From contig MGQD01000064.1 of NCBI GenBank assembly GCA_001797695.1, positions 1 to 8,496 of the forward strand: DNA of 8,496 bases, given 5' to 3'. The notes under the pieces were generated by a model. The model saw only the letters and a list, made by a program, of their open reading frames with translations, searched no databases and was not told the origin of the DNA. A program made the translations under genes and the position numbers. Shown here in pieces: positions 1-6,249 of the stretch. Numbering within the stretch: the stretch's first letter is position 1; every line of letters starts with the position of its first letter. Source of the DNA: Deltaproteobacteria bacterium RBG_13_49_15 (GTDB lineage Bacteria > Desulfobacterota > Desulfobacteria > Desulfobacterales > UBA2156).

Positions 1-40
1 GATTAAATTCTTATATTAACCATTGTTAAGGTGAAAATCC

Positions 41-60
41 ACCGGTTCCGGTTTTTCTTT
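41..60 (+). terminator. Weak terminator-like hairpin upstream of the exporter gene
   Basis: ACCGG (41-45) and CCGGT (48-52) are complementary and are followed by a T-rich tail (TTTTTCTTT from 52). The stem is short and the central two bases are too few for a loop, so in practice only four pairs would form. It may end a gene lying left of the window, or sit in the leader of the exporter gene. The rest of 1-164 shows no coding sequence that I trust. Confidence 0.25.
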
Positions 61-164
61 GAAAAAAAATGCCGCGATGGTCTAAAAACAGGAGAGGCGC
101 CTTTACATGCGGCCTGCTCTCTGGTAATAAAAAAAACTTTTTGTATCGATTCGGAGAATTGCGG

Positions 165-1040
165 ATGACGGAACGCGCCAGACAACTTGTCATGGATTTC
201 ATGTTGCTTCTTGTTACCTTTTTCTGGGGGTCTACATTCATCCTGGTCAAGAACGCCGTTGCCGTAGTGGATGTCTATTCTTTTTTAACCACACGATTCG
301 GACTGGCGTTTCTCGTCATGATCATTTTGTTTCCAAGACGTCTTCGGCGCCTGGACTGGTCCACGCTTAAAGCCGGCGCAATGTTAGGGATCCTCCTTTT
401 TGCATCCTTTGCCTTTCAAACTTGGGGGCTGACGCTGACTTCCGCAACAAACGGTGCATTCATCACCGGCCTGAATGTCGTGCTGGTCCCGATTTTCTCC
501 GTGGTTTTTTTCAGGCGTTTTCCTACTCCATCGGTAGTCCTTGGCATCCTGGCGGCATCTATCGGCCTTTATATCTTAGTCGGAGCGGCTCCATCCAAGT
601 GGAATTTCGGGGATGTATTAATCTTTTTTTGTGCAGTAGCCGTCGCTCTTCACATCCTCCTGACCGGATTTTATGCCCCGAAATTCGATGTGTTGGCGCT
701 GGTCACATGTCAGTTGGGCGTGAGCGCCGTATTAGGCCTGCTCCTGTCGATCACGTCAGGTGGAATCACCTGTAACATCCCTTCCGAAGCATGGACCGCA
801 GTTATCGTAACCGTATTGTTGTGCACGGTATTTGCTTATATCATTCAAACCTATGCCCAGCGAACGACACCGGCGGCGCGGGCGGCACTGATATTTACGG
901 GCGAGCCGGTTTTCGGAGTGTTGTTTGCCCATTTTTTCGGAAACGAGCCTTTTTTAATTAGCCATCTCACCGGCGGCGGGCTCATATTTCTTGGCATGGT
1001 TATAGCAGAAATACGCCCGATGAAAACAGATACGCTTTAA
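165..1040 (+). CDS. EamA/DMT-superfamily membrane transporter (putative exporter)
   Basis: A 291-residue inner-membrane protein of the drug/metabolite transporter superfamily, usually ten helices made of two EamA repeats; 291 is a normal length. Repeat one spans about residues 9-139 and repeat two about 149-283, with a short charged cytoplasmic-type tail. Family-typical stretches are TFFWGSTF (18-25), FQTWGL (84-89) and GEPVF in the second repeat (246-250). EamA proteins export amino acids, metabolites or drugs, and nothing here fixes the substrate. I chose ATG 165 because GGAG lies at 153-156, eight bases upstream. An in-frame ATG at 69 would add 32 basic, non-hydrophobic residues and has only an A-run before it. 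The gene appears to stand alone, since a new promoter begins just after its stop. Family assignment is firm and function is open. Confidence 0.9.
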   Translation: MTERARQLVMDFMLLLVTFFWGSTFILVKNAVAVVDVYSFLTTRFGLAFLVMIILFPRRLRRLDWSTLKAGAMLGILLFASFAFQTWGLTLTSATNGAFITGLNVVLVPIFSVVFFRRFPTPSVVLGILAASIGLYILVGAAPSKWNFGDVLIFFCAVAVALHILLTGFYAPKFDVLALVTCQLGVSAVLGLLLSITSGGITCNIPSEAWTAVIVTVLLCTVFAYIIQTYAQRTTPAARAALIFTGEPVFGVLFAHFFGNEPFLISHLTGGGLIFLGMVIAEIRPMKTDTL

Positions 1041-1043
1041 TTC

Positions 1044-1072
1044 TTGACTCTTTTCCGGGTTTTTTTTATATT
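1044..1072 (+). promoter_or_regulatory. Sigma70-type promoter for the PilZ gene and probably the OsmC selenoprotein gene
   Basis: TTGACT (1044-1049, five of six to the -35 consensus) and TATATT (1067-1072, five of six to the -10 consensus) are separated by exactly 17 bases. Transcription would begin near 1079, giving a leader of about 77 bases before the PilZ start. The promoter lies four bases past the exporter stop, which suggests that the PilZ, OsmC and small membrane protein genes form a separate unit. It is a sequence match only. Confidence 0.6.
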
Positions 1073-1156
1073 TCGTCCACTTTGATCCCGTTCTTCACCC
1101 TATCGACTTTTTTTCTTTCGGTTCGGCCCCTATTGTCCGGCGAAAGGTGAGGCTTT

Positions 1157-1615
1157 ATGGAAAAAGATGTTAAAAAAAATCATTATGATGTCCTGGGTCG
1201 CATCCTGGAGTTGGTCCATCAGATGTCTGAAGAAGAGCGCTTTATTCTCCTGGCCTACATCGAAAAGACGATGAAAAATAGGGACATATCCTTGGAAGAG
1301 AGGGAACATCAGCGAAAATCATGCACCATTGCCGTGGATTATGTGAACCTGGACCGGGCGATAACTGATTATGCCCGTGATATCAGTCCGAGCGGTGTGT
1401 TTATGATATCAAAAGGAGCATTTCAGGTTGGAGAGGAGATTTTTCTTAGAATTAACTTTCCTGATGAACAAAATCCATTCAAAATACCGGCCAAAATCGT
1501 TCGGGCCACATCAGAGGGGATCGGGTTGAAATTTAACTTTAAAAGTCAGATTCAAAAAGAGATCATCACCACACTGGTGAAAGGGTTGAAAAAACGACCG
1601 GGGACAACTGTTTGA
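1157..1615 (+). CDS. PilZ-domain protein, predicted cyclic-di-GMP receptor
   Basis: A 152-residue soluble protein. Residues 1-48 are mostly charged and helix-prone (a leucine-rich segment around 12-38). The rest is a PilZ beta-barrel. Both ligand motifs of PilZ are present: RxxxR as R49-E-H-Q-R53, and the D/NxSxxG motif as D75-I-S-P-S-G80, 22 residues further on, which is the usual gap. Cyclic-di-GMP binding is therefore likely, with output through a partner protein that cannot be named from this sequence. The start is set by AGGTGAGG (1145-1152), four bases before the ATG. The gene ends in TGA at a normal domain boundary, which matters because it shows TGA is a working stop codon in this genome. 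A selenoprotein gene follows 61 bases later, probably on the same transcript. Confidence 0.85.
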   Translation: MEKDVKKNHYDVLGRILELVHQMSEEERFILLAYIEKTMKNRDISLEEREHQRKSCTIAVDYVNLDRAITDYARDISPSGVFMISKGAFQVGEEIFLRINFPDEQNPFKIPAKIVRATSEGIGLKFNFKSQIQKEIITTLVKGLKKRPGTTV

Positions 1616-1676
1616 CGGTTTCCATTTATAATTGCGGGATTCTTTCCTTAACGCACGGGAAAAAGAAAAGGAGCAT

Positions 1677-2150
1677 ATGAAAAAAGTCGTCCATACGTCT
1701 CACATCACGATTACCAGGGAAAAAGGCCCGACCCGAAAAGCCATCATTAAAGGATTTAAGGATCCGGTCTATTATGGAGTCCACGGAGGTATCAAGAAGT
1801 TTTACCAGGTCGAACCGGAGGAGGAGCATGCCGCCACCCTGGATCATATTGTGGGCGCCGTGGGCGGATGAATGATGGGGACACTGGCCAATGTTTTGGC
1901 TGGAAAAAAGATCCGAACGTTCAACGATTTATTCAGGGCCGAAGTCGCAGGAGATATTGAAGATGTCGATGGTATTCTTAAGATCACCCACATCAAGGTA
2001 CACCATTTCCTTAAAGCTCCTAAGGAACAGAAGGGGGATGCATATGAAGCGCTCAATAATTATTTAACCCGGTGCCCCGCAGCCCAAAGCATCATCGGCT
2101 GCATTCACATTGAACATGAATTAACATTCGAAGAAATGCCAGATTCCTAA
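1677..2150 (+). CDS. OsmC-family selenoprotein, predicted hydroperoxide reductase (UGA at codon 65 read as Sec)
   Basis: Read through one in-frame TGA (1869-1871), this is a 157-residue OsmC/Ohr-fold protein, close to the usual 140 or so. The frame is the same on both sides. Before the TGA is TLDHIVGAVGG (54-64), matching the OsmC segment that leads into the peroxidatic Cys. After it is MMGTLANVLAGKKI (66-79). The second family cysteine is present as R-C133-P, 68 residues on; E. coli OsmC has Cys59 and Cys125. A further Cys is at 142. So TGA replaces exactly the catalytic cysteine, and a SECIS-like hairpin follows. OsmC/Ohr proteins reduce organic hydroperoxides by forming a sulfenate and then a disulfide; here a selenenyl-sulfide U65-C133 is inferred. 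Start: ATG with AAAAGGAG at 1666-1673, three bases upstream. An earlier in-frame TTG at 1632 has no ribosome site. A nonsense-mutated pseudogene is the main alternative. Confidence 0.85.
1869..1871 (+). other. In-frame UGA, predicted selenocysteine codon (Sec65)
   Basis: This is the only in-frame stop inside the OsmC-family gene, and it falls in the GG-U-MMGT context where homologues have GGC. The PilZ gene, the first permease gene and the first ATPase gene all end in TGA at normal family lengths. General reassignment of TGA is therefore excluded, and only local recoding or a nonsense mutation remains. Confidence 0.82.
1884..1903 (+). promoter_or_regulatory. Bacterial SECIS-like hairpin directing Sec insertion
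   Basis: Bases 1884-1891 pair with 1896-1903 in an unbroken eight-pair stem: C-G, U-G, G-U, G-C, C-G, C-G, A-U, A-U. The loop is UGUU (1892-1895). The apical loop begins 21 bases after the UGA (20 between). Bacterial SECIS elements lie inside the coding region just after UGA, with the loop roughly 16-37 bases away and a G among the first two loop bases. Both conditions hold here (G1893). SelB would bind the loop. The five inner pairs are all Watson-Crick. The hairpin is also coding sequence (TLANVLAG), so pairing and protein constraints overlap. Confidence 0.75.
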
Positions 2151-2219
2151 TGTCGAATCTTTCAATATGCGATGTGATGGTCGGATCGTATTTAAGAACA
2201 TTGGATTTGGGAGACGGAA

Positions 2220-2471
2220 ATGATAAATAAACGGACTATTTTCGGTTTCGTCTGTGTGCTGGCGGCTCTATTGATTCTTGGAAACAAGGCGCTTGCAGTA
2301 TTAATGGAAAAAAAAGAGGCCTCCGAAACGCTTTACCTGTCCGATCTCATGAACACCCATTTTATTGAAGGTATCTCATACCTCGATTTTTTAATCACAA
2401 CTCCTCTCTACATTCTGGTAGGGGTGCTCGGCCTGCTCTTCATTATTTTCGGAGCGATTCGTCAGAAATAA
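2220..2471 (+). CDS. Small two-helix membrane protein, function unknown
   Basis: An 83-residue protein that I do not recognise. Hydrophobic segments at about 6-29 and 57-79 are separated by a polar, mainly acidic loop (30-56). Basic residues at both ends (NKR near the start, RQK at the end) predict both termini in the cytoplasm and the loop outside. ALA at 24-26 could be a signal peptidase site, in which case only the second helix would remain. The start is supported by GGGAG at 2209-2213, six bases before the ATG. It lies 69 bases after the OsmC selenoprotein gene with no visible terminator between them, so co-transcription is possible. There are no catalytic motifs, and its only cysteine, C12, lies inside the first helix. 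Coding is likely because of the ribosome site and coherent membrane pattern, but no homologue was identified. Confidence 0.65.
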   Translation: MINKRTIFGFVCVLAALLILGNKALAVLMEKKEASETLYLSDLMNTHFIEGISYLDFLITTPLYILVGVLGLLFIIFGAIRQK

Positions 2472-2525
2472 AACCGTTTCCCGGTTTGTCGAAGCCGAAC
2501 CGGTCTATCTGATTACGGTTTGACC

Positions 2526-2555
2526 TTGACACCGGGGCGGTTTTTCGGGATTAAT
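2526..2555 (+). promoter_or_regulatory. Candidate sigma70 promoter for the peptide transporter operon
   Basis: A perfect -35 hexamer TTGACA (2526-2531) is followed after 18 bases by ATTAAT (2550-2555), four of six to the -10 consensus. It lies in the 188-base gap before the binding-protein gene, leaving a leader of about 100 bases. A second possible -10, TAAAAT at 2630-2635, lacks a good -35. One of these, or an activator-dependent promoter, must serve the operon. Confidence 0.35.
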
Positions 2556-2620
2556 AACTCATTTAAAAGCAGAGAATGGGGCATCTGTTTGATCAAGACG
2601 CAAAATCCGATGATGAAACA

Positions 2621-2648
2621 GAAAGCATGTAAAATTAACCGAAAGCAT
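2621..2648 (+). repeat. Direct repeat GAAAGCAT spaced 20 bases, just before the binding-protein gene
   Basis: GAAAGCAT occurs at 2621-2628 and again at 2641-2648. The start-to-start distance of 20 bases is close to two helical turns. The pair brackets a TAAAAT -10-like hexamer (2630-2635) and ends just before the ribosome site. It could be an operator, but an eight-base repeat can also occur by chance. Confidence 0.25.
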
Positions 2649-2659
2649 AAGGAGGGGAC

Positions 2660-4273
2660 ATGTTGAAAAAGATTCTGGTATTGATATTGCTGGCAGTATT
2701 GGCAAGCGTCGGAACAAGCGTCGCCGCTGCTCCGAAACCGGGCGGAACGCTTATTTTCGGCCGCGGTGGAGACAGTGTTGGGCTTGATCCGGCCTACGAG
2801 ACGGACGGGAATTCCTTCATGATCTGCGACAATGTGTTCGAAGCCCTGGTAGAGTATAAGGATGAGTCCACGGATGTGGAACCCCTCCTTGCCGAATCCT
2901 GGTCGATCTCCCCGGACAGTTTGACCTATACTTTCAAACTTCGGAAAGGGGTCAAATTCCACGACGGCACTCCGTTTAATGCGGACGCTGTTGTTTTCTC
3001 CCTTGGACGCCAGATGAAGGAACGGAAGATCAAGTTTTTCGGAAAAGGATGGGAAATCCCATCACAGGAGAGGCCTCCCGAATACTGGGTCTCCATGGAA
3101 ATGGATAAGACCGTGGATTCCATCGAAGCCGCCGATGAGCATACCGTGGTCTTCAAACTAAAACGTGTAGAAGCGCCGTTTATTGCCAACCTTGGAATGG
3201 ATTTTGCCGATATTATCAGCCCGGCGGCGTTTATGAAAAATCCCAAGGAATTCGTAAGAAATCCTGTCGGGACCGGTCCGTTCAAATTCATCAAGTGGGT
3301 TAAGGACGATCAGCTCCTCCTTGAGAAGTTCAAGGAATATTGGAATAAGAAGGGCGGACCTTATCTTGACAAGGTGGTTTTCCGGGCGATTCCTGAAAAC
3401 TCGGTCCGTTTTCTGGAATTAAAAACCGGGAATATCCATATCTGCCAGTTTCCCAATCCGGCGGATATCGATCTGGCTAAAAAAGATCAGAAGATGAAAC
3501 TGATCAGCCAGGCGGGAATGAACATCGGTTATCTCGGATTTAACCATATGAAAGAACCGTGGAAGAGCAATGCCAAATTGCGCAAGGCGCTTGCCGCAGC
3601 CATCAACCGGAAGGCCATTGTCGACAATATCTACCAGGGGCAGGGGCAGCTTGCAAAGAACTGCATTCCGCCCACCATGTGGGGATATAACGATGCGGTG
3701 CCGATGATTGATTACGGAGTTGACAAGGCCAAGGCGCTTTTGGCGGAAGCCGGATTCCCGGATGGAAAAGATCTGCCCGAAATCACCCTGTGGTCCATGC
3801 CGGTGGCAAGACCGTATAATCCGGAAGGGCTGAAGGTCGGAGTGGCCATGGTGTCCGATCTCGCCAAGATAGGAATTAAAGCGCGCGTGGTAAGCTTTGA
3901 ATGGGGGACGTATTTGAAACGACAGCGGGAACAACCGCCGGACATGGATCTCTTCCAGCTCGGCTGGACCGGAGACAACGGGGATCCGGACAATTTTCTG
4001 GCTGTCTTGTTTGACGGCATGGCGGATCCTGCCATTCGAACCCAGTGGCACAATCAGCAGTACCATGATTTGATGACACAGGGGAAACAAACCATCGACC
4101 AGGCCAAACGGGGAGAGATATACAAAAATGCCCAGAAGCTGATGTATGATGAGATGCCTGTAATTCCCATAGCCCACAGCACTCAGACCTGGCCGTTGCT
4201 CAAGAAGGTTCAGGATTTCAAACTTCACCCCACCGCCTCAATCCGATTGAGGAACGTGTGGCTGGAGAAGTAA
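2660..4273 (+). CDS. dppA: Periplasmic dipeptide/oligopeptide-binding protein (ABC importer, family 5)
   Basis: A 537-residue extracytoplasmic solute-binding protein, normal for family 5 (DppA/OppA/NikA). Residues 1-23 form a Sec signal peptide (MLKK, a hydrophobic core, then SVAAAP). There is no lipobox cysteine, so the mature protein should be free in the periplasm, as in Gram-negatives. The family block around LRKGVKFHDGTPFNAD (94-109) is intact. GWTGDNGDPDNF (435-446) is nearly the same as the DppA segment that holds the peptide's amino end, which favours dipeptides over nickel or long peptides. Other family members bind haem, glutathione or sugars, so the substrate remains an inference. 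A full AAGGAGG ribosome site (2649-2655), four bases before ATG, predicts strong translation. A hairpin directly after the stop separates it from the permease genes. Confidence 0.92.
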   Translation: MLKKILVLILLAVLASVGTSVAAAPKPGGTLIFGRGGDSVGLDPAYETDGNSFMICDNVFEALVEYKDESTDVEPLLAESWSISPDSLTYTFKLRKGVKFHDGTPFNADAVVFSLGRQMKERKIKFFGKGWEIPSQERPPEYWVSMEMDKTVDSIEAADEHTVVFKLKRVEAPFIANLGMDFADIISPAAFMKNPKEFVRNPVGTGPFKFIKWVKDDQLLLEKFKEYWNKKGGPYLDKVVFRAIPENSVRFLELKTGNIHICQFPNPADIDLAKKDQKMKLISQAGMNIGYLGFNHMKEPWKSNAKLRKALAAAINRKAIVDNIYQGQGQLAKNCIPPTMWGYNDAVPMIDYGVDKAKALLAEAGFPDGKDLPEITLWSMPVARPYNPEGLKVGVAMVSDLAKIGIKARVVSFEWGTYLKRQREQPPDMDLFQLGWTGDNGDPDNFLAVLFDGMADPAIRTQWHNQQYHDLMTQGKQTIDQAKRGEIYKNAQKLMYDEMPVIPIAHSTQTWPLLKKVQDFKLHPTASIRLRNVWLEK

Positions 4274-4301
4274 CCCAACGAAAAAGCCTGACGAAAATCT
4301 C

Positions 4302-4340
4302 AAAGGGAAAGGGGGAGGCATCTCTCTTTCCCTTTTATTT
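4302..4340 (+). terminator. Intercistronic hairpin with T-rich tail (partial terminator between dppA and dppB)
   Basis: AAAGGGAAAG (4302-4311) pairs perfectly with CTTTCCCTTT (4326-4335). Five more pairs, two of them G-U, extend the stem inward to a GGCA loop (4317-4320), for 15 pairs in all. TTTTATTT (4333-4340) follows and overlaps the stem base. The location is 28 bases after the binding-protein stop and 17 before the permease start. It should end part of the transcription and protect the dppA message, giving more binding protein than membrane complex. Confidence 0.75.
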
Positions 4341-4352
4341 ATGAGATAACCT

Positions 4353-5357
4353 ATGGGCGCTTATATCCTCCGGAGAGCTCTGATTCTTATCCCGACCCTC
4401 TTAGGTGTTTCGGTGATCATTTTTTTCATGCTCCACATCACTCCCGGGGATCCTGCGGAGCTTCTCTTGGGGGAACGCGCCACCAAAGAAGCCTTGCACG
4501 ACCTGCGGGAGCATTTGGGGTTGAATAAACCGCTCTATGTGCAATACGGAATGTTTCTCAAGCGGATGGTCACACTTGACCTTGGAGAGACCATCTGGAC
4601 GCGCCAGAAGGTATGGATTGAAATTAAGCAGCGGTTTCCCGCCACCATTGAACTTTCCATTGCCGCCCTCATCATCAGTTGCACACTGGGGATGATTTTA
4701 GGAATCATTTCCGCAACCAAACAATATTCGATCTTCGATTATTTAAGCATGCTGGGCGCCCTTGCAGGGGTCAGCATGCCCATTTTTTGGCTGGGATTGG
4801 TGTTCATGCTGATTTTCGCCGTCAATCTGGGGTGGCTCCCCATCTCCGGACGCCTTAGCGTCGGCGTGGACCTTGAGGTGATCACTAATTTTTATATTCT
4901 GGATGCGGTTCTGACAAAAAACGGGGAAGCGTTCCGCGATGCTTTGTGGCATCTCATCATGCCGGCATTTACACTTTCCACCATTCCGACCGCCATTGTG
5001 GCTCGGATGACGCGATCCTCCATGCTGGAGGTATTGCGCCAGGATTATATCAAAACAGCTAAGGCCAAGGGTCTTTCCCAGTTTCAAGTCATCTTCAAGC
5101 ATGCGCTGCGAAACGCCCTGATCCCCGTGGTCACTACCATCGGTTTGCAGTTTGGAGTGCTGCTCGGCGGCGCCATCCTGACCGAAACCATTTTTGCGTG
5201 GCCCGGAGTCGGCAAGTGGATGTACGATGCCGTGATGCAGAGGGATTATATGGTGATCCAGAACGGGACCCTTTTTATCGCAGGTCTGTTCGTGGCGATC
5301 AATCTGGTGGTGGATGTTCTGTACGCCGTGATTAATCCGAGAATCAGCGTTAAATGA
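4353..5357 (+). CDS. dppB: Peptide ABC transporter permease, DppB type
   Basis: A 334-residue inner-membrane permease, typical for DppB/OppB. The N-terminal segment MGAYILRRALILIPTLLGVS is the family hallmark, with a first helix at about 9-29, then a periplasmic part containing the TPGDPAE motif (30-36). Five more helices lie in the binding-protein-dependent permease domain from about residue 95. The cytoplasmic coupling (EAA) loop runs from E226 through G240 of KAKGL to the N-A-L-I-P that follows, where the ATPases dock. It pairs with the next permease to form the channel. The ATG has only a weak GAGA at 4343-4346, ten to seven bases upstream, unlike the very strong site of the binding protein. 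This agrees with lower expression. A TGA stop follows the usual NPRI ending. Confidence 0.92.
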   Translation: MGAYILRRALILIPTLLGVSVIIFFMLHITPGDPAELLLGERATKEALHDLREHLGLNKPLYVQYGMFLKRMVTLDLGETIWTRQKVWIEIKQRFPATIELSIAALIISCTLGMILGIISATKQYSIFDYLSMLGALAGVSMPIFWLGLVFMLIFAVNLGWLPISGRLSVGVDLEVITNFYILDAVLTKNGEAFRDALWHLIMPAFTLSTIPTAIVARMTRSSMLEVLRQDYIKTAKAKGLSQFQVIFKHALRNALIPVVTTIGLQFGVLLGGAILTETIFAWPGVGKWMYDAVMQRDYMVIQNGTLFIAGLFVAINLVVDVLYAVINPRISVK

Positions 5358-5364
5358 GGGATCG

Positions 5365-6246
5365 ATGACACCCAAACACCCTGAAGATCGGCATCCGATG
5401 CTTGATCAGCTTTCCCAGTTGTGGCGAAACAAGACAGCCGTCGCCGGCCTCATCGTTATTACTCTTTTTACCCTTTCCGGAATCTTTGCTCCCTTCATCA
5501 GCCCTCATGATCCCATCGAGGTCGCCCTTTATGATCAGTTGAAACCGCCGGCCTGGAAGGAAGGAGGGTCTTCAAAAAACCTCCTGGGTACTGATGACCT
5601 CGGACGCGACATCCTGTCCCGCATTGTTTTTGGCGCCCGCGTATCCCTGATGGTTGCCGTGGTGAGCGTCGGAATCGCCTTTTTCTTCGGCACCATCATC
5701 GGGAGCGTTTGCGGTTATTATAAGGGAAATCTGGATAATATCGTGATGCGGGGGATCGACATCATCCTTTCCTTTCCTTATATCCTGCTGGCCATCGTCG
5801 TGGTAGCTTATCTTGGGCCGAGTCTTCAGAACGCCATGCTCGCCATCGCCATTACCTACGTGCCCAGGTTTGCCCGTATTGTTCGCGCCAGCGTCCTGGA
5901 AGAGTGCGAGAAGGATTACGTCATGGCTGCGCGCGCCATCGGAGCAAGGGACAGCCGGATCATTTTTACAGCCATCCTCCCCAACTGCATGGGACCCTTA
6001 ATTGTTCAGACGACGTTAAGTTTTGCTTCAGCGATTCTGGACGCCGCGGCGCTCAGTTTTTTAGGATTAGGGGCCCAGCCGCCCACCCCTGAATGGGGAG
6101 CCGATATCGCACGAAGCCGGGCCATGATCCTGAGAGCTTCATGGGTGATGACCTTTCCGGGGTTGGCCATTCTTGGAGCGGTGCTCGGATTCAACCTTCT
6201 GGGCGATGGATTGAGAGATGCTCTGGATCCTCGGTTGAGGGATTAA
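5365..6246 (+). CDS. dppC: Peptide ABC transporter permease, DppC type
   Basis: A 293-residue inner-membrane permease, of normal DppC/OppC length. Family marks in order are: a short cytoplasmic lead with a first helix at about 25-46; HDPIEV (48-53); the periplasmic LGTDDLGRDILSR block (74-86), which is almost invariant in DppC/OppC; the permease domain with helices from about 92; the EAA coupling loop from E182 to G193 and on to L205-P206; and the ending GFNLLGDGLRDALDPRLRD. It should form a heterodimer with the preceding permease. Only seven bases separate it from that gene. GAGGG (5356-5360), four bases before ATG, overlaps the upstream TGA stop, so translation is probably coupled. Confidence 0.92.
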   Translation: MTPKHPEDRHPMLDQLSQLWRNKTAVAGLIVITLFTLSGIFAPFISPHDPIEVALYDQLKPPAWKEGGSSKNLLGTDDLGRDILSRIVFGARVSLMVAVVSVGIAFFFGTIIGSVCGYYKGNLDNIVMRGIDIILSFPYILLAIVVVAYLGPSLQNAMLAIAITYVPRFARIVRASVLEECEKDYVMAARAIGARDSRIIFTAILPNCMGPLIVQTTLSFASAILDAAALSFLGLGAQPPTPEWGADIARSRAMILRASWVMTFPGLAILGAVLGFNLLGDGLRDALDPRLRD

Positions 6247-6249
6247 CAG

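Noticed and set aside
89..124. Possible leader hairpin (GGAGAG with CTCTC) before the exporter gene as a riboswitch
   Set aside because: Only about five pairs with a long loop form, and it matches no riboswitch that I recognise.
422..775. 117-codon + strand frame inside the exporter gene
   Set aside because: It is an out-of-frame overlap of the EamA gene with low-complexity Arg/Ser content and no recognisable domain.
1627..1632. Perfect TATAAT hexamer upstream of the selenoprotein gene
   Set aside because: No usable -35 lies 16-18 bases upstream. The TTGACG at 1612-1617 is only nine bases away, so it is probably chance in an AT-rich gap.
1632..1676. TTG at 1632 as an upstream start of the OsmC-family gene
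   Set aside because: No ribosome site precedes it and it would add 15 charged residues not expected in the family. ATG 1677 has AAAAGGAG just before it.
1869..1871. Genome-wide reassignment of TGA to an amino acid
   Set aside because: Genes ending at 1615, 5357 and 7227 stop with TGA at normal family lengths, so TGA is a regular stop here.
1677..2150. Reading the OsmC-family gene as a nonsense-mutated pseudogene or as two separate genes
   Set aside because: There is only one stop and no frameshift. It falls on the catalytic cysteine codon, both halves look intact, and a SECIS-like hairpin follows. A random nonsense mutation would rarely meet all these conditions. It remains the main alternative until sel genes are shown.
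2471..2487. Hairpin AAACCG/CGGTTT at the end of the small membrane protein gene
   Set aside because: Only six pairs, and no T-run follows (GTCGAAG), so it is not a convincing terminator.
2531..2545. ACCG-GGG-CGGT followed by TTTT as a terminator
   Set aside because: Four pairs with a three-base loop is too weak, and it overlaps the candidate -35/-10 region.
3419..4228. Long - strand open frame of 269 codons inside the binding-protein gene
   Set aside because: It is the antisense shadow of a well-supported gene, and its translation has no family pattern, many His/Arg and no ribosome site.
4743..5375. Long - strand open frame of 210 codons inside the first permease gene
   Set aside because: Antisense shadow; the translation is His/Gln-rich with no coherent domain.
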